This document shows, piece by piece, positions 44,868 through 57,349 of a stretch of DNA of 58,000 nt. Position 1 is the first letter of the stretch; each line of letters starts with the position of its first letter. Source of the stretch: Diphasiastrum complanatum (lineage: Eukaryota > Streptophyta > Lycopodiopsida > Lycopodiales > Lycopodiaceae); the NCBI GenBank assembly GCA_029204225.1, contig CM055113.1:15033471-15091470 (forward strand). The letters run 5' to 3'. Under the pieces are notes generated by a model. The model was given only the letters and a program-made list of their open reading frames with translations, had not been told where the DNA came from and did no database searches. Made by a program: the position numbers and the translations under genes.

Positions 44868-46193
44868 TATAAGAGTGTGAAAAGGGATTGGAGATCAGGT
44901 GTGCATGCCTATATTAAGACCAGCTAGAATTTGTATTCAGCTCCGCCCATCTAAGAAGCTGCACACACTTGTGTGCAAGGAATAGGTCGTTTGCAAACAA
45001 CATAGAGAGCCTTTCATAAGGAAGGTCCACTGGAAAAGGGATCATTCGGACAGAAACTTCACCCTCATCTTTCTCTCAAAAACAATTCGTGACAACAGAA
45101 GGCTGATCTGCCCTTCACTCAACCTGCTCCCCTTATACTATTTGCTGATGCTAGGTTAGTTAAAAGAATCTAAAACAATTTGGAAGAAAGTGGCAGAGTA
45201 CTTTCGTTATGTCCTGAGATGTGGGTGATGAATCAAATAGGATAGAGCTGAGATGTATTAGTCCGCCCCTATTTGCTGATGTGAAAAAGAGGGATACATT
45301 TGCACTATTTAGTCGCGTTCATGTCAGACGTGACCGTGATTAATGAATGCGTATGAGAATGACTCTCAATCTTTTATTTTCTGATGGAGTTGAAACCCAT
45401 TCTAAGCTCAAATGGAGGTAACAACTCCTGCAACTAGTCGAAGTTCATTAAGCACTCAGAAGTTTGTTAGCATCATCAGAAAGCCAGTAAGTATATATTC
45501 GTTCACATAGTCGCTCACTTAACCGTGATTCGGTCAGTTCTGGGCTAACTATATTCTGATATATTCTTTGAAACAGATCTGCCTCAACAACAGCAGCAGC
45601 AGCAGTAACAGAGCCTGGAAGCTATTTGACCCTGATGATGATCAATCACATATTAAGTAGCTAGTTTAAGAAAATAGGCCCATTTGTTGTGCAAATGAAA
45701 AGCAGCTACTACAAGGACAGAACTAAAATCCTCCTATCCATTCACAAGCTGCTCTGGGGGCAAACGGAGATTAACTTCTCGCACTCAGATCCGTCAGCCC
45801 AAATTTTATTTAGGTTCAACGCAACATCACTCCTCTGGCATACAAACAGAGCCGAGAGGATAGTAGGGATGAGAAGGAAGATCATGGTTTACTTGTTGGA
45901 TTTGGTTGGGCTGGTGCCCCGCGTAGTCGCAGGGCTATCCAAAAAATTGGATATGCCGCTGTTTGTGGCCAGCGCACGGTATTCTTTAGTAAAAGGCGAA
46001 AGAATAGTTCGCTCTGCGCTGACCACACGGCTCCATGCTCTTCTAATTTCACATCACAAGCTTAAGACTCCCTACTCGCGAGACTACCCGAAGGTTTGCT
46101 TATGGGAGAAACAATGAACTTCATATATCTTATATGCTCTCAAGTCAAAGTACACAATAAGAGGCATTCGTCTCCATTCCAAGTAACTGATGT
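44868..46193. other. No recognisable gene
   Basis: A plus frame at 45689-46117 (LVGLVPRVVAGLSKKLDMPL, ARYSLVKGERIVRSALTTRL) has no recognised domain; the rest is stop-rich. Confidence 0.45.
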
Positions 46194-46210
46194 CATTGTT
46201 TCCTTGAGAA

Positions 46211-46295
46211 CCCAACGGGGTTGGCTCAACTGGTTAGCTTGGCATCCAAAGTTTCTTTGGTCCCAGGTTCGAGCCTCCCCTTGGAAACCAAGAAG
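46211..46295 (+). mobile_element. 85-bp tRNA-derived retroposon (mini-SINE) with perfect 17-bp duplication
   Basis: CATTGTTTCCTTGAGAA occurs at 46194-46210 and 46296-46312, exactly bracketing 85 bp. The insert has an A box-like TGGCTCAACTGG (46222-46233) and a B box-like GGTTCGAGCC (46266-46275), at tRNA-like spacing of about 44 bp. Between them CCAAAG/CTTTGG can pair around TTT, in the position of an anticodon arm, and the 3' end is a hairpin CTTGG-AAA-CCAAG followed by AAG. The T-stem and D-stem do not pair well, so it is not a working tRNA gene. A long duplication of this kind is typical of LINE-driven retroposition. Confidence 0.8.
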
Positions 46296-46312
46296 CATTG
46301 TTTCCTTGAGAA

Positions 46313-46689
46313 TGCATTTTCATTTTTTGTTGACTTCAAAGCTCCATTTTTTTTTACTTGTTCACCTTGCACATAAAAGAAAGGATGACAAGGTAGTTCT
46401 TTGTTAGAGATTATAAGTGCCATGTCTACAGAGGGTGAGGATTAATGCTTATATCAATGTGGCAAGGACGGTCTTAGGATAACAATTTCAAGTTCGGGAT
46501 TTGCTTGTCTATTGGGGCACACGCTAAAATGTCAACATTTTTAGAATGCAATGGTCGTTCACTTTTTTCATCAATGAATGCAGGAGGCTGAGGCTGCCGA
46601 GAAACATGGTTTGCTCTCATAGCTCTTGGAGCCATATGAGGAGGGCAGCACATGGCGTTCAAGGAGGGATGAGCATGGTATTTTTAGCT
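46313..46689. other. No recognisable gene
   Basis: No motif seen. Confidence 0.45.
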
Positions 46690-46993
46690 AATTGGAGGAT
46701 TGCTATCATGATTTATAAGAGGTAGGAGAGTTCATGAGGCATTTCATTTGTTGCTCTAGCTATGTGGGAGTCATGGTCACAAGAGAATTTGATACATTTT
46801 TGTATTGCCAGGGATTATGATGTGGTTTACACAAAATCTTGAGTTTTTGGCACCATGAGTGGGTGGGCCTTTAAAGAATCTGGGGGTCCGTTCAACTTGT
46901 CAATTGATAAACTTTCCCACCATTTGTTTTTAACATAGTTTAAACCATTACACTTCCTAACCTACCTAAATGTGGTTTTATGTTAATGTTTAA
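46690..46993. repeat. Dispersed repeat R1, copy b
   Basis: Near-identical to 35250-35551, from GGATTGCTATCATGATTTAT to TGTTAATGTTTAAG. After that point the two loci diverge at once, giving a sharp boundary. High similarity implies recent spread. Confidence 0.85.
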
Positions 46994-47149
46994 GAATATC
47001 AGGTCGTGTGTGTGTCAAATAAATCAGACTACCCACCAGCTGTCTATAGAAATAAGCATCTCATGCATAGTTGCTTTGCGTAAGAAAGACCATGTCTTCC
47101 TGTTACCATACTTCAATGCCAAGACAACAGTGCATCAATCCTAGATCAG

Positions 47150-47752
47150 TCATGTCAAAAGCATTGGAAGAATCTGATTTGATTCATTGATTAACTTCTC
47201 ATTACTTCCTGTAATAATCAAATCATCCACGTACAAGACAATGAACACTATATTTGAATCTTGCCTTAGAATGTAAAGATTAGGATCAGCATCACTCTTT
47301 ACCATTCCTCTTCGCTTGAAGTGTTCATCAATGCAAGAGTACCATGCCCGTGGGGCTTGCTTCAATCCATAAATGGCTTTGTTGAGCTTACAAGCAAGAT
47401 GCTCTCTCCCTGGCTCAACAAATCCTTGAGGTTGTACTAACTACACCTCTTCATCCAACACTCCATTAAGAAAAGCAGATTTAACATCCATTTGCTGGAT
47501 CTTCCAACCATAGAAAGCAGAATTAGCAATGATAGAACGTATAGTCACCATCTTAGCTACGAGTGCGAAGGTTTTTTCGAAATCAATACCTTGTTGTTGC
47601 TCAAATCCTCTCGCAACCAACTGTGCTTTGTACTTGTTGAGTTGCCCATCTGCTCCATATTTGATCTTATAATATTTTTGGCTAGTTTCCGATTTTTTCA
47701 TCACCATAAAGTGGAAATTCACATCATACAACTCTTTCTCTAACACATGCAA
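47150..47752 (-). pseudogene. Copia reverse transcriptase fragment (family C)
   Basis: Minus frames encode YKIKYGADGQLNKYKAQLVA, RGFEQQQGIDFEKTFALVAK, WKIQQMDVKSAFLNGVLDEE, then after a gap KQAPRAWYSCIDEHFKRRGM, SDADPNLYI and VFIVLYVDDLIITGSN, with an intact YVDD. Gag, protease and integrase are absent upstream, where a primer-binding site lies only about 460 bp away, so the element carries a large internal deletion. Confidence 0.88.
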
Positions 47753-48214
47753 ACCAATTTACAGAATTACAACCATCTAATTGATTTGATCTTGCTGTAT
47801 TTTGGTTCTTACTATCTATTTTGTGCCAAAAAGCATGAAAAACCAAGCAATTTTGACCAAAACAAAGCCTAGAATCATAAATCATTGGAGAGAACCGGCA
47901 TGCATCATTAATTTCATCATTAATTATCCCTAAAACGAAAGTACACTTGTTGAAAAATTCAGATCTACCAAAGATTTGATCTACACAAGAAAAAAGCTCC
48001 AAAAAAGCATCACAGATTGGCCTTCAAGAACAATTCCCCATAAAACCACAAAGAATCCCAAGAGTAATGGATCTTAGCAACATGAAAATTGAAATTGGGA
48101 TAGTACACCCACTTGCACCCTTTCTATCCACCTTGGAAGAGAATTCCAATTATCCAATCCGAAATTTTGATGAAAGGTAGCCCTTCTCCATGTTCTCCAA
48201 TCTTCGTAAGCCTT

Positions 48215-48226
48215 GCTCTGATACCA
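48215..48226 (-). promoter_or_regulatory. Copia family C primer-binding site
   Basis: The minus strand reads TGGTATCAGAGC, an exact initiator tRNA-Met complement. It should follow a 5' LTR lying at higher coordinates. Confidence 0.85.
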
Positions 48227-48733
48227 CTATAAGAGAAGCTCCCTAAGATCCTGCTTACAAGATAAACCACAATGAAAAATGCACTATGGAGCAACCACCC
48301 AACCGAGTAGAAGTAATCAATCAACTCTAGAAGCTTCACCCTCAAGCCAAGAAATAAGAAGCATGAATGTAGAGTGAAACCTTGGCAATGAATCAATGAT
48401 CAGTAGGGCGAGTTTGGCCTCAATATATAGAGCCAAAAGCAACTTGGGCACATAGCCGTGCCTAGCCCTAAGTTCCCTATACATAGATTCCCCTAGAATA
48501 GAGTCCTAAGCATGGACCACCTATTTATAGAATTGCTATTGATAACTCTACACATGCATACACTGTCTCAAACCTTGTCTAAACTCCATTTAGTGTGTTA
48601 TGGGCCTCAAAAGGATATTAGTTACTTTCACATCCAATATGACGTGGCATAACTAACAGCTTAATTTACTGGAGTACCGTGTATCCAAGACTAGGAGTAT
48701 ACTGAATCCTACTTACTGGCCATGGACATAACA
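48227..48733 (-). mobile_element. Probable 5' LTR of copia family C
   Basis: Adjoins the primer site. A possible LTR start TGTTATGTCCATGG (minus strand) lies at 48733. The inner end (CTTATAG) is not a clean CA, so boundaries are tentative. Confidence 0.45.
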
Positions 48734-48770
48734 ATATTGTTGGGTATATCTATTAAAGAGCAAAGATAAA

Positions 48771-50557
48771 GTGTATGATGTCTTTGTGAAGCTCAATAAT
48801 GCAAGGGAGAACCAATTTTCCACAAGGATCAAGTGCTTGAGGAGTGACAATGGTGGTGAGTATATCTCAACCAAGTTCAAGGCCTTTAGTGATGAGAATG
48901 AGATCAAGAGGGAGTACACAACTCCAAGGACACTTCAACAAAATGGAGTGGCCGAGAGGAAGAATAGGACCTTATGTGAAGGTGCCAAAGCTATCAGGTT
49001 AAGTTCCAATCTTCCTAAATCATTTTGGGATCAAGCCTTTTTGTGTGCTAACTTTCTAAGCAATAGGTGGCCGAGTGCTATATTGGATGGAAGAACACCT
49101 TCTAAGATGCTATTCAATAAGAGGCCAAGTGTCAAGTTTTTTTAAAACTTTTCGATGCCCTTGCTATGTCAATATAACTCTTGATGATAGGACAAAGGAA
49201 GATCCATCTTCAAGGTAAGATATATTTGTTGGATATAGTGAGGTGAGTAAAGCCTACAAGGTTCCCATTCCTACTACTAATGATGATTATTGGTAGAGAT
49301 GTCATTTTTTACTAGGGAAATATTCCAAAAGTGTATTCAATTAATGATGGTGTGGATGGATCTAACAATCTTGATGTTGATGTTATGGATCCTACTTTAG
49401 ATGGTGATGATGAAAGACCTTCATCAAGTCAAAAGCCAAGGAGAACACCAAGGGAAAGACAAACACCTTCAAGGGTCACATATGATGAGAAAGGTAAGCA
49501 AGTGGTTGCTGGAACAGACTTTGCTTTCCTAACCTCTTTTGATGAACCTACATGTGTAGATGAAGCAAGGGACAAAGAGGAGGGGATGCAAACAATGGAT
49601 CTTGAGTCCCAAACTCTTATGAAGGACAATACTTGGAGATTGGTGGAGTTACCTAAGGACAAGAAAGCTATTGGATGCAAATGGATCTTCAAGATGAAGA
49701 CCAACCGATGGATCTATCAATAATCATAAGGCAAGGTTGGTGGCCAAGGGATATGCACAAGAACATGGTATTGACTATGATGAGACCTTTGCACCCGTGG
49801 CATAAATGGTAAGCATTTGAGTCTTCATCTCTCTTGCTACTCTTTTTGGATGAGATCTATCACAATTGGATATTACAAATTCATTCATGGTGTTCTTGAG
49901 GTAGAAATGTGCATGGAACAACCCGAGAGCTATATTTCATCTACAAATCCAAATCATGTGTATCTTCTACAAAAGAGTTTGTATGGTCTTAAGCAAGCAC
50001 CAAGGAGTTGGTATATTAGGCTTAACACTTTTTTACTCTCTCAAAGATTTGTTATAAATGAGTATGATCATTCAATATAGTTTAAATCTGCTGGAAATGA
50101 TGTTACTATCTTGCTAATCTATGTGGATGATATCATCTTGAGTGGTGGAAACAATCAAGATGTTGATGATATCACGAGTGCTCTCAAGAAGGAGTTTGAG
50201 GTGCATGATCTTGGTCATTTGCATTACATTTTAGGAATAAAAGTGATTATATCTTCTCAATCTACGTTCATCTGTCAAGATAACTATGCTAATCCTATTC
50301 TAAAGATATTTCATATAGTAGATGCAAAATCTTGTGATACACCTATGGAGTCAAATGTAAAGCTAACTATAAGAGGTAATGAAAGATCTTTCAAGGACAT
50401 TACTCTCTATAGGAAGCTAGTTGGTTCACTTATATATCTAACCATCACAAGACCAGATCTAAGCTATTGTGTTGGTAGATTAAGCCAATTTATACAAGAT
50501 CCTAGTGAGAAAATAGTTATTTTGCGAGAAACAAAAATCAAGTACGTGTCACTTTAG
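48771..50557 (+). pseudogene. Ty1/copia pol: integrase, reverse transcriptase, part of RNase H
   Basis: Plus-strand frames in order: integrase core KCLRSDNGGEYISTKFKAF with the second catalytic Asp, TTPRTLQQNGVAERKNRTL with the catalytic Glu, FWDQAFLCANFLSNRWPS; linker DDGERPSSSQ-like segment; [71 protein letters not shown] with intact YVDD; and EFEVHDLGHLHYILGI to TRPDLSYCVGRLSQFI. At least four frame breaks (near 49145, 49330, 49725 and 49810) inactivate it. Same family as 1826-2870. The first catalytic Asp region and the RNase H end are missing. Confidence 0.9.
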
Positions 50558-51131
50558 CACAATATTTGAGGTCATGTTTAAGTTATAGTAACAAAGTCTT
50601 TATGAACAAGAAAACATGCATGTTTATTATTTACCCTGTTGACTTGAGTAGTGCCTTCATCGCTAGACTGATTTGAATGTAATTCATCTCTTTGTGATAA
50701 ACTGCATATATGCACAAGTACAAAACACAAATAACATAAGCCTAATCAATTTGAAAATACATTGATTCTTATCTTTCGATATTTAGATAGCATGATTCCT
50801 ATAAGCATATTATTGTTTGATTCTCATGTTTTGATTCTTATACGTGGATTCTTATATGATTCTTTTGCATCTTGTTGCAGGTTATAAATGCACATCTATC
50901 TTTTTTCTTTTTTCTTTTTTCTTATCACTGATATGAAAATCTAATTCTAATAAACATTAATCTTTTGTAGTTGATTTTTGTTTTTCTACGTCATTTCAAT
51001 ATATTAGGATTTATTGTGATATATTGTATGTTTACAAATGTAGTAATCATGTCGGGGTCTGGCAGTGGTGAGAGCTTGGGAGATTATATTTCAAATTTCT
51101 ATTCATCAATAACTCCATAACAAAAACACAA
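50558..51131. other. No recognisable gene
   Basis: AT-rich; no motif. It may include the lost 3' end of the copia element. Confidence 0.45.
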
Positions 51132-51632
51132 TTGCAAAGTATGCTTTGCCAAGACCTTGAGGGTGGTACATCACAAGCGGTCGTGGCTCCTGCCCCTACC
51201 GAAGAGTCATCCATGAATATGTATTATGACGTGGATCCTCAAGGGAACATAATCGCCAACCGAAAAGGGAGGGTGATTATGGACCAATTGTATTATTTGT
51301 GCCAATGCCATTTTGGTGATAGATTGTTTATGAAATGGTCCGAACAATCTAACGAACTTAAATGGCAGATTGTTGGTACCCTTTGTGACGAATTCCCACA
51401 AGATGAGGAATTTGACTCAAAGGAAATCCATAAGCATATGAGATCGTCGATAAGACATCGTCGTGATACAACACAACAGGCTTATAGGAACGGGCAATCC
51501 AAATCTAGCTGGTGTTCAAGGTCAAATTGGAACAATGTAAAAATCGATGAAAAAACACTAGATAAATACACGATTCAAAGAGATGTTGCGACCGCTAGGA
51601 TGCATGGAATAGGCACCCTAAGTTGGGCTTGA
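51132..51632 (+). CDS. Unrecognised 166-codon ORF, possibly transposase-derived
   Basis: An open plus frame encodes a mostly helical, charged protein: VIMDQLYYLCQCHFGDRLFM, KWSEQSNELKWQIVGTLCDE, FPQDEEFDSKEIHKHMRSSI, RHRRDTTQQAYRNG. The spacing of W, K, F and RR residues recalls the DNA-binding region found in some plant CACTA-type transposon proteins, but this is weak and inferential. The ATG used is the first in frame; an upstream exon may exist because CCTTGAGGGTGG lacks a clear promoter. It ends just before a duplicated segment (51657-52443). It could equally be a fragment of a longer decayed gene. Confidence 0.35.
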   Translation: MQSMLCQDLEGGTSQAVVAPAPTEESSMNMYYDVDPQGNIIANRKGRVIMDQLYYLCQCHFGDRLFMKWSEQSNELKWQIVGTLCDEFPQDEEFDSKEIHKHMRSSIRHRRDTTQQAYRNGQSKSSWCSRSNWNNVKIDEKTLDKYTIQRDVATARMHGIGTLSWA

Positions 51633-51656
51633 GTGGAAAGGCAGGCTTGCAAGCAA

Positions 51657-52443
51657 GCTACTCTTCCTTGTAGTATCAACCGTAAATCGATTTTATGGTG
51701 CCTTAGCCACTTGAGTGCCAAATTGGCATCGTTCCTTAAGCTAGAGCAATGGGTAAGAGTCTACCCCATGTGTAGCATCATCTTTAAGGTTTTTTATGGT
51801 TTTAATATATGACCTACAACATCAGAAGGTCTTGCTTCTTGAGATATCAAGTCTTGTGTACTATACATATTTGTGGAACTAGGACATGATAAGTAAAGAA
51901 TTAGTGGTGGGGATGAAGAACATAAAAAAAAATAGATGGAGCAAATACAACAACATATGAAGAAACTTGATAAAGATGACAAGATGAGAAGAAAAAAAAA
52001 AGTTTAGGCTACTCATAAAGATGCAATAAAAGTGGCAAGGAAAATTTTGGCACACAAAGAAGGCTCTTGTCTTTATTTGTGTTGGGGGAATGGAAGGAAC
52101 ATTGCAGGTGAAGACGCAGTGAGAGAAAGTTCAAAAAGGTCCGATCAGTGGCCTTTGCAAAATGAGCCTTTCCCCTCGGTGCATGAACTATGCATATCAG
52201 AATGATGAGTCGAATGACTCAACTGATTCTACTTGATTCTAAATTTGAAGTCATCATAATTGATAAGATTGATTACGTACACAAACAGAAAGTCATTAGA
52301 CTGTTAATTGCAGAAGCGACAAAAAGTTCAAACAATTCTACACAACAGTAGTATTAGATAGAACAATTAATTAGATAAGCATACATTCATACTGACATAA
52401 ATCTGAATGCAATAAAACAATAGATTGATCTAGAAAGTAACAA
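51657..52443. repeat. Repeat R2, copy a
   Basis: From CTACTCTTCCTTGTAGTATC to about AACAATAGATTGAT it matches 54249-55007 in the same orientation, with a few dozen scattered differences and small gaps. Non-coding. Copy a extends the 3' side of the ORF at 51132; copy b lacks that ORF. Confidence 0.85.
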
Positions 52444-53272
52444 GTACAAGTCTGCTGAAGATGAAAAGCAGTTCTGATTTGTTTAGATGTCAGAGTAGGT
52501 GTCGTAGACAACCATGGAAAATGAGAACAATTTAGGCGTCTGAGATAGCCGTGCTATTCTCTGTTTCTGACAAATAGATTCTGATAAGAAAGTAAAGATA
52601 GAGGCATTCAAGCATTCAACATGAATACAACTGTTATGAAAAATAGCGCTTCCGTATAAAAGGGCGTTGTAGTAACAACAATAATCAGATCACAAAACAA
52701 TTGCGCGAAGCGCGTGATCCTACTTACAGAAGCTAATGAATGCTACCTTCATAATACTCTTTACTCTCTCTAAAGATCACTAACTCTTAGTTCAACTACT
52801 AGAAGACCGCTTCTGGTCATTTGATCTTTGTTGCGCTTTCGCACTCTGTGTGTATGTATACTCTTTAAATTGCTCTTTAGTTAAAGATGTATATATACAT
52901 TCAGAGATAAATGTGCAAGGATTCAACCGTCATGATCACAAAAAAAACAAATGTGAGTATTGGAGATTGGAGCCTGAATTACATCAAGCAGCAATTGTTG
53001 CTCCTACAATATGATATACATTGGTAAACTCGTAAGTAACCATAAACACTCTATTCTTTATGAATAGTTTCTTTCAAAAATTGCTCATATAATTTTTATA
53101 CTAAATGCAACATACTTTGTGTTAAATTTATGCAGGTACGTAAGACATGAGCTTGAGATCAAATGCAGAGATATTGGTTTTCGTGGGGCCGTTGCATTCT
53201 ATACTAGTCAACCATTCATCATTCATTTCTAGCATAGTACACTCTCGCATCGATTGTTTTGTCAATTTTGAA
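52444..53272. other. No recognisable gene
   Basis: No domain or terminal repeat seen. Confidence 0.45.
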
Positions 53273-53620
53273 GCTCTAAATGACTTAAACAAAAGAATCT
53301 GGGGGTATGTTTAAATTGTCAGCCGATAAACTTTCCCACCATTTGTTTTTAACATAGTTTAAACCATTCCACTTCCTAACCTACCTAAATGTGGTTTTAT
53401 GTTAATGTTTAAGCTCTAAATGACTCAAACATTGCCAAGAAAAAATTTGTTGGCATGGTTAGCTCACCAGCTAGTTAACCATATCCCACTATTTGATATC
53501 TACATAGTTTGAGCCCATTCCAACTCCCTGACCAAGGCAACGTCTTGTCAGGGTTTGAGCTCTAAATGAATTAAACACTGCCAAAAAAAATCGTTGCTAT
53601 GGATGACTGGTTGGCTAGTC
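53273..53620. repeat. Dispersed repeat R1, copy c
   Basis: Matches about 35440-35735 (GATAAACTTTCCCACCATTT, CTCACCAGCTAGTTAAC, TTGAGCCCATTCCAA). It lacks the first half present in copies a and b. Confidence 0.8.
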
Positions 53621-54248
53621 ATTTGTCCCATCATTCAATCTTGACCTAGTTTGAGTTCATTCTAATATTTGTCTCCACCATCTATGTCAATGTTTAAGTA
53701 TGTAAGTGACTTATGGCTAACAACATCCTCTAATACTGACTCACGCCAGCATAATCAACAAACATAAAAAAAAATTGTGACCATCTCCATAATATATATT
53801 AAAGTCACCCATTACTATCAAAGGTTCATTGGTAGCTATGTTAGGTGAAAATTCCAAAAAATAAAATAGAATATGTAACACGTTAAGTACATAAATCTAC
53901 AACACAACACAAACGTAGCCTAATTTCTCAATTATAACCGAAACTCATTTTCAAATTGGGTCTGCATGAGGAAAAGTAATTTCCAATTCCAATATATAAT
54001 AGTAAGAACCCCAGCTCATGTGCCTTGTGTAAGAGTAACAATGTAGTGAAGGAAGCTTGAATTTGAATATGAGACAATGTTAAAGAAGGCCATGTACCTT
54101 GGTTTTATAGAAAAGTTTTAATTTTGGGGTAAGAATATCATATATGCTTGCATGTTATTAAGTCTAGTGTTTGGTCATTTCTTACATTCAATAAAAATTT
54201 CAGCTTTTTTTAAGTCATATGCTTCGAGTGCCATTGATAGCCACCACT

Positions 54249-55007
54249 ACTCTTCCTTGTAGTATCAACCATAAATTGATTTTATGGTGCCTTAGCCACT
54301 TGAGTGCCCATGCTAAATTGGCATCGTTCCTAAAGCTAGAGCAATGGGTAAGAGTCTAACCCACTGTAGCATCATCTTTAAGGTTTTATTATGGTTTTAA
54401 TATATGACCAACAACATCAAAAGGTCTTGCTTCTTGAGACATCAAGTCTTATGTACTATACATATTTGTGGAACTAGGGCATGATAAGTAAAGAATTAGA
54501 GGTGGGGATGGAAGAACATAAAAAAAAAAATAGATGGAGCAAATACAACAACATACGAAGAAACTTGATAAAGATAACAAGATAAGAAGAAAAAAAAGTT
54601 TAGGCTACTCATAAAGATGCAATAAAAGTGGCAAGGAAATTTTGGCACACAAAAAAGGCCCTTGTCTTTATTTGTTTAGGGGGAATGGAAGGAACGCTAC
54701 AGGTGAAGACGCAGTGAGAGAAAGATCAGAAAGGTCGGATCAATGGGCTTTGCAAATGAGCCTTTCCCCTCGGAATGATGAGTCGAATGACTCAACTAAT
54801 TCTACTTGATTCTAACTTCGAAGTCATCATAAGCGATAAGATTGATTACATACACAAACAAAAAGTCATTAGATTGTTGATTGCAGAAGAATTTTATACA
54901 AGAGTAGTATTAGATAGATAATGAATTAGATAAGCATACATTCATACTGACATAAATTTGAATGCAATAAAACAATAGATTGATTTAAAAAGAAACAAGT
55001 ACAAGTC
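54249..55007. repeat. Repeat R2, copy b
   Basis: Direct duplicate of 51657-52443, about 2.6 kb away. Shared markers include CTAGAGCAATGGGTAAGAGT and CATACATTCATACTGACATA. Could be two copies of one mobile sequence, or the two LTRs of an element enclosing about 1.8 kb. Confidence 0.85.
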
Positions 55008-55243
55008 AACTGAAATGGTGAGCACAAAGCAATTGCAGTGCCAACCACATACTCAAAACTAACTTTGGTTCTATGGTAGCTTTGATGATTTGAGGATCAT
55101 TTAATAGCTCACACTGACTCGTTGTCTTAATCTAATCAATGTAATAACATCTATTGTAACTACTTCAATTCAATTCAATTCACAATTGGATGAAAAATTT
55201 AAGCTGTATATTTACATACATACATGTATGTATATATATATAT

Positions 55244-55440
<197 letters not shown>

Positions 55441-55610
55441 TATATACAAATGTATAGACACATTGAGCTATGTTGTCTGATATGGATCTTGGTGGCGGTC
55501 GCGGTCCGACTATGGGCCCCAGCTCGAAGGGCCAACCTCGTTTGTTGTAGCAATAGTGAGTATCCCGCATGCATGCAAGGGCAATCTCGAACTCCCTCAG
55601 TCATAATAAA

Positions 55611-55880
55611 TGTTAGAATTAAAGTAGGACTATTGTGTTACTATATTGTGGGTCCTATCATTGGATAAGGACTAGTTGCCCTCGCCACGAGGCGAGTCGA
55701 TGGGACACGTGTCCCATCAACGGCAACCTGAGCCATGCATGGGTTGCCATAGTGAAAAACTATATGTACAGTGTATTTTGGCTTTGAGAAATATAGTTGC
55801 TACGTGAGCTTGGAGTGGAGAGTGCTTTCTGTCTGTGTTATTGTGTTGCATGATCTGTAATCCTATTTGGAGCAACTTCT
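55611..55880 (+). mobile_element. Copia-type 5' LTR
   Basis: Begins TGTTAGAATTAAAG and runs to about the CTTCTAA just before the primer-binding site at 55885. The 3' end lacks a clear CA, so the boundary is approximate. No 3' LTR lies in the window. Confidence 0.65.
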
Positions 55881-55884
55881 AAGT

Positions 55885-55896
55885 TGGTATCAGAGT
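55885..55896 (+). promoter_or_regulatory. Primer-binding site
   Basis: TGGTATCAGAGT, one base from the canonical initiator tRNA-Met complement, follows the LTR at 55611 and precedes gag. Confidence 0.85.
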
Positions 55897-56976
55897 CATA
55901 CAGGGAGTGTACACAATAAAGTGTAGCCATTGAAGAGAGCTTCGGGAGAAGAGTTTTTGGAGAGTTCGGGGTTTACGGCGGGTAGAAAGCGAATAGTGAA
56001 GCATTGGTGCACAGTTTCTAGCATACAGAGGCCTGCCAAGCTCGGAATTGTGGATGGATTCGGAGACAGGATTTGTCGGCTAAATCTAAAAATCAGAAAA
56101 ATGGAATTTTGAAATTCTGTAAAGAGGCTGTTTTGTGTTTATAGTTGGTGTGCATCCAAACAATAGCCAGCCAAGATCAATACTTGCAAGGAAAACTCTG
56201 GCCTAGGGGCGGCCGTGGTGGCATTGAATTGCTGCATTGATCAGAAGCCAAGCCATAGCAGGAGGAAACTTGCAAAAATAAGCAAGAGATGGTCGTGGAG
56301 AAGCTCACGGGCCAGCGCGCACTACCAACAAGGGCAGGAGCTTAGTGATATGAAGTGCCTAAAGGTCGCAGGAGAAGTTGTGGGCACACAGATGGAATTT
56401 CAGCCATCGGATTAGCCTCCATGAAGATCGATGGTGGAAATGGAGAGAGCCATGAGAAGGCCATTGGATTGTCTTAAATCCATTGTGAACTTCAAAGAAA
56501 GGGGTCTGCAAAGTGCATTGCAACTTCATTAAAAATTTTTGAGTTGAATTCAAAGTTGGGTCCCTAGTTTTTGAAGGGTGAAGTTTCTTCACACTGAAGA
56601 AACAGTTTAAAAACTCAAAAAGTCCCTATTTTCACCTCCTTTAGCCTATTTTGGCCAAACAAAGGGCTACGGACTCCAAACGAAGGGCACCTAGACTATA
56701 CCTACAAGTCTGGTACCGCAAAACAGAGTGATTGCAGCCGAGAATGTGCTCAGTGGACGTCAAATCTCTTTTGCCCCTTTCAGGGAGCGGGTAGTCAGGA
56801 GTGTGAGGTAGAAGGCATTTCACGTTTGGAAAGTGACTTGGCTTGCGAAATGCCCACTAAGCAACGGGACGCCCTAGTGTGAACTTTTAGCAGGTCATCA
56901 AAATAAGTCACTGACATCGCCATTGTACTCAGAACACTTCTTTTAGCCTACGGTTGCAGTTTTAGGCAGTTTTGGG

Positions 56977-57262
56977 ATGGCAAACATGGGAGAGTCCATT
57001 TTGAGTGAAAATAGCAAATTGGACGGGATTTCCAACTATGCAGTGTGGAAATTCAAAATGAAAAACATACTGATAGAAAAAAAAACTGTGAAATGTTGTC
57101 ATAGATGATGAGAGAAGACCGCCAAATGAAGCGAACATTAAAGTGTTCGATAAGAAGGTGAGGAAAGCTTTGACCTTCATCAACTTGTCAGTGAAAGACC
57201 ACATCATTACCCACATAAGTGATGCCACTACACCTAGACAGGCATGGGATTGGGACTTTCCA
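56977..57262 (+). pseudogene. Copia gag N-terminal fragment
   Basis: The plus strand encodes MANMGESILSENSKLDG, ISNYAVWKFKMKNILIEKK, then after a frameshift and a stop near 57100, DDERRPPNEANIKVFDKKVR, KALTFINLSVKDHIITHISD and ATTPRQAWD. This is the start of a copia gag. It breaks off after about 95 codons, less than 100 bp before the epoxide hydrolase exon, so the element is 3'-truncated, perhaps by recombination. Confidence 0.85.
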
Positions 57263-57349
57263 GGCAATTTAGTGTGAAATGGCTTTTAAAAGTACTCATA
57301 CTATTGAATTGTAGCCTTTTTGACAATTGATGATATTTATGTTGAGCAG

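Noticed and set aside
46211-46295. A functional tRNA gene
   Set aside because: A and B box motifs are present, but the D and T stems do not pair and the sequence is bounded by a target-site duplication.
51132-51632. Confident assignment to a CACTA transposase
   Set aside because: Only a loose spacing resemblance; no catalytic residues or terminal CACTA repeats were found.
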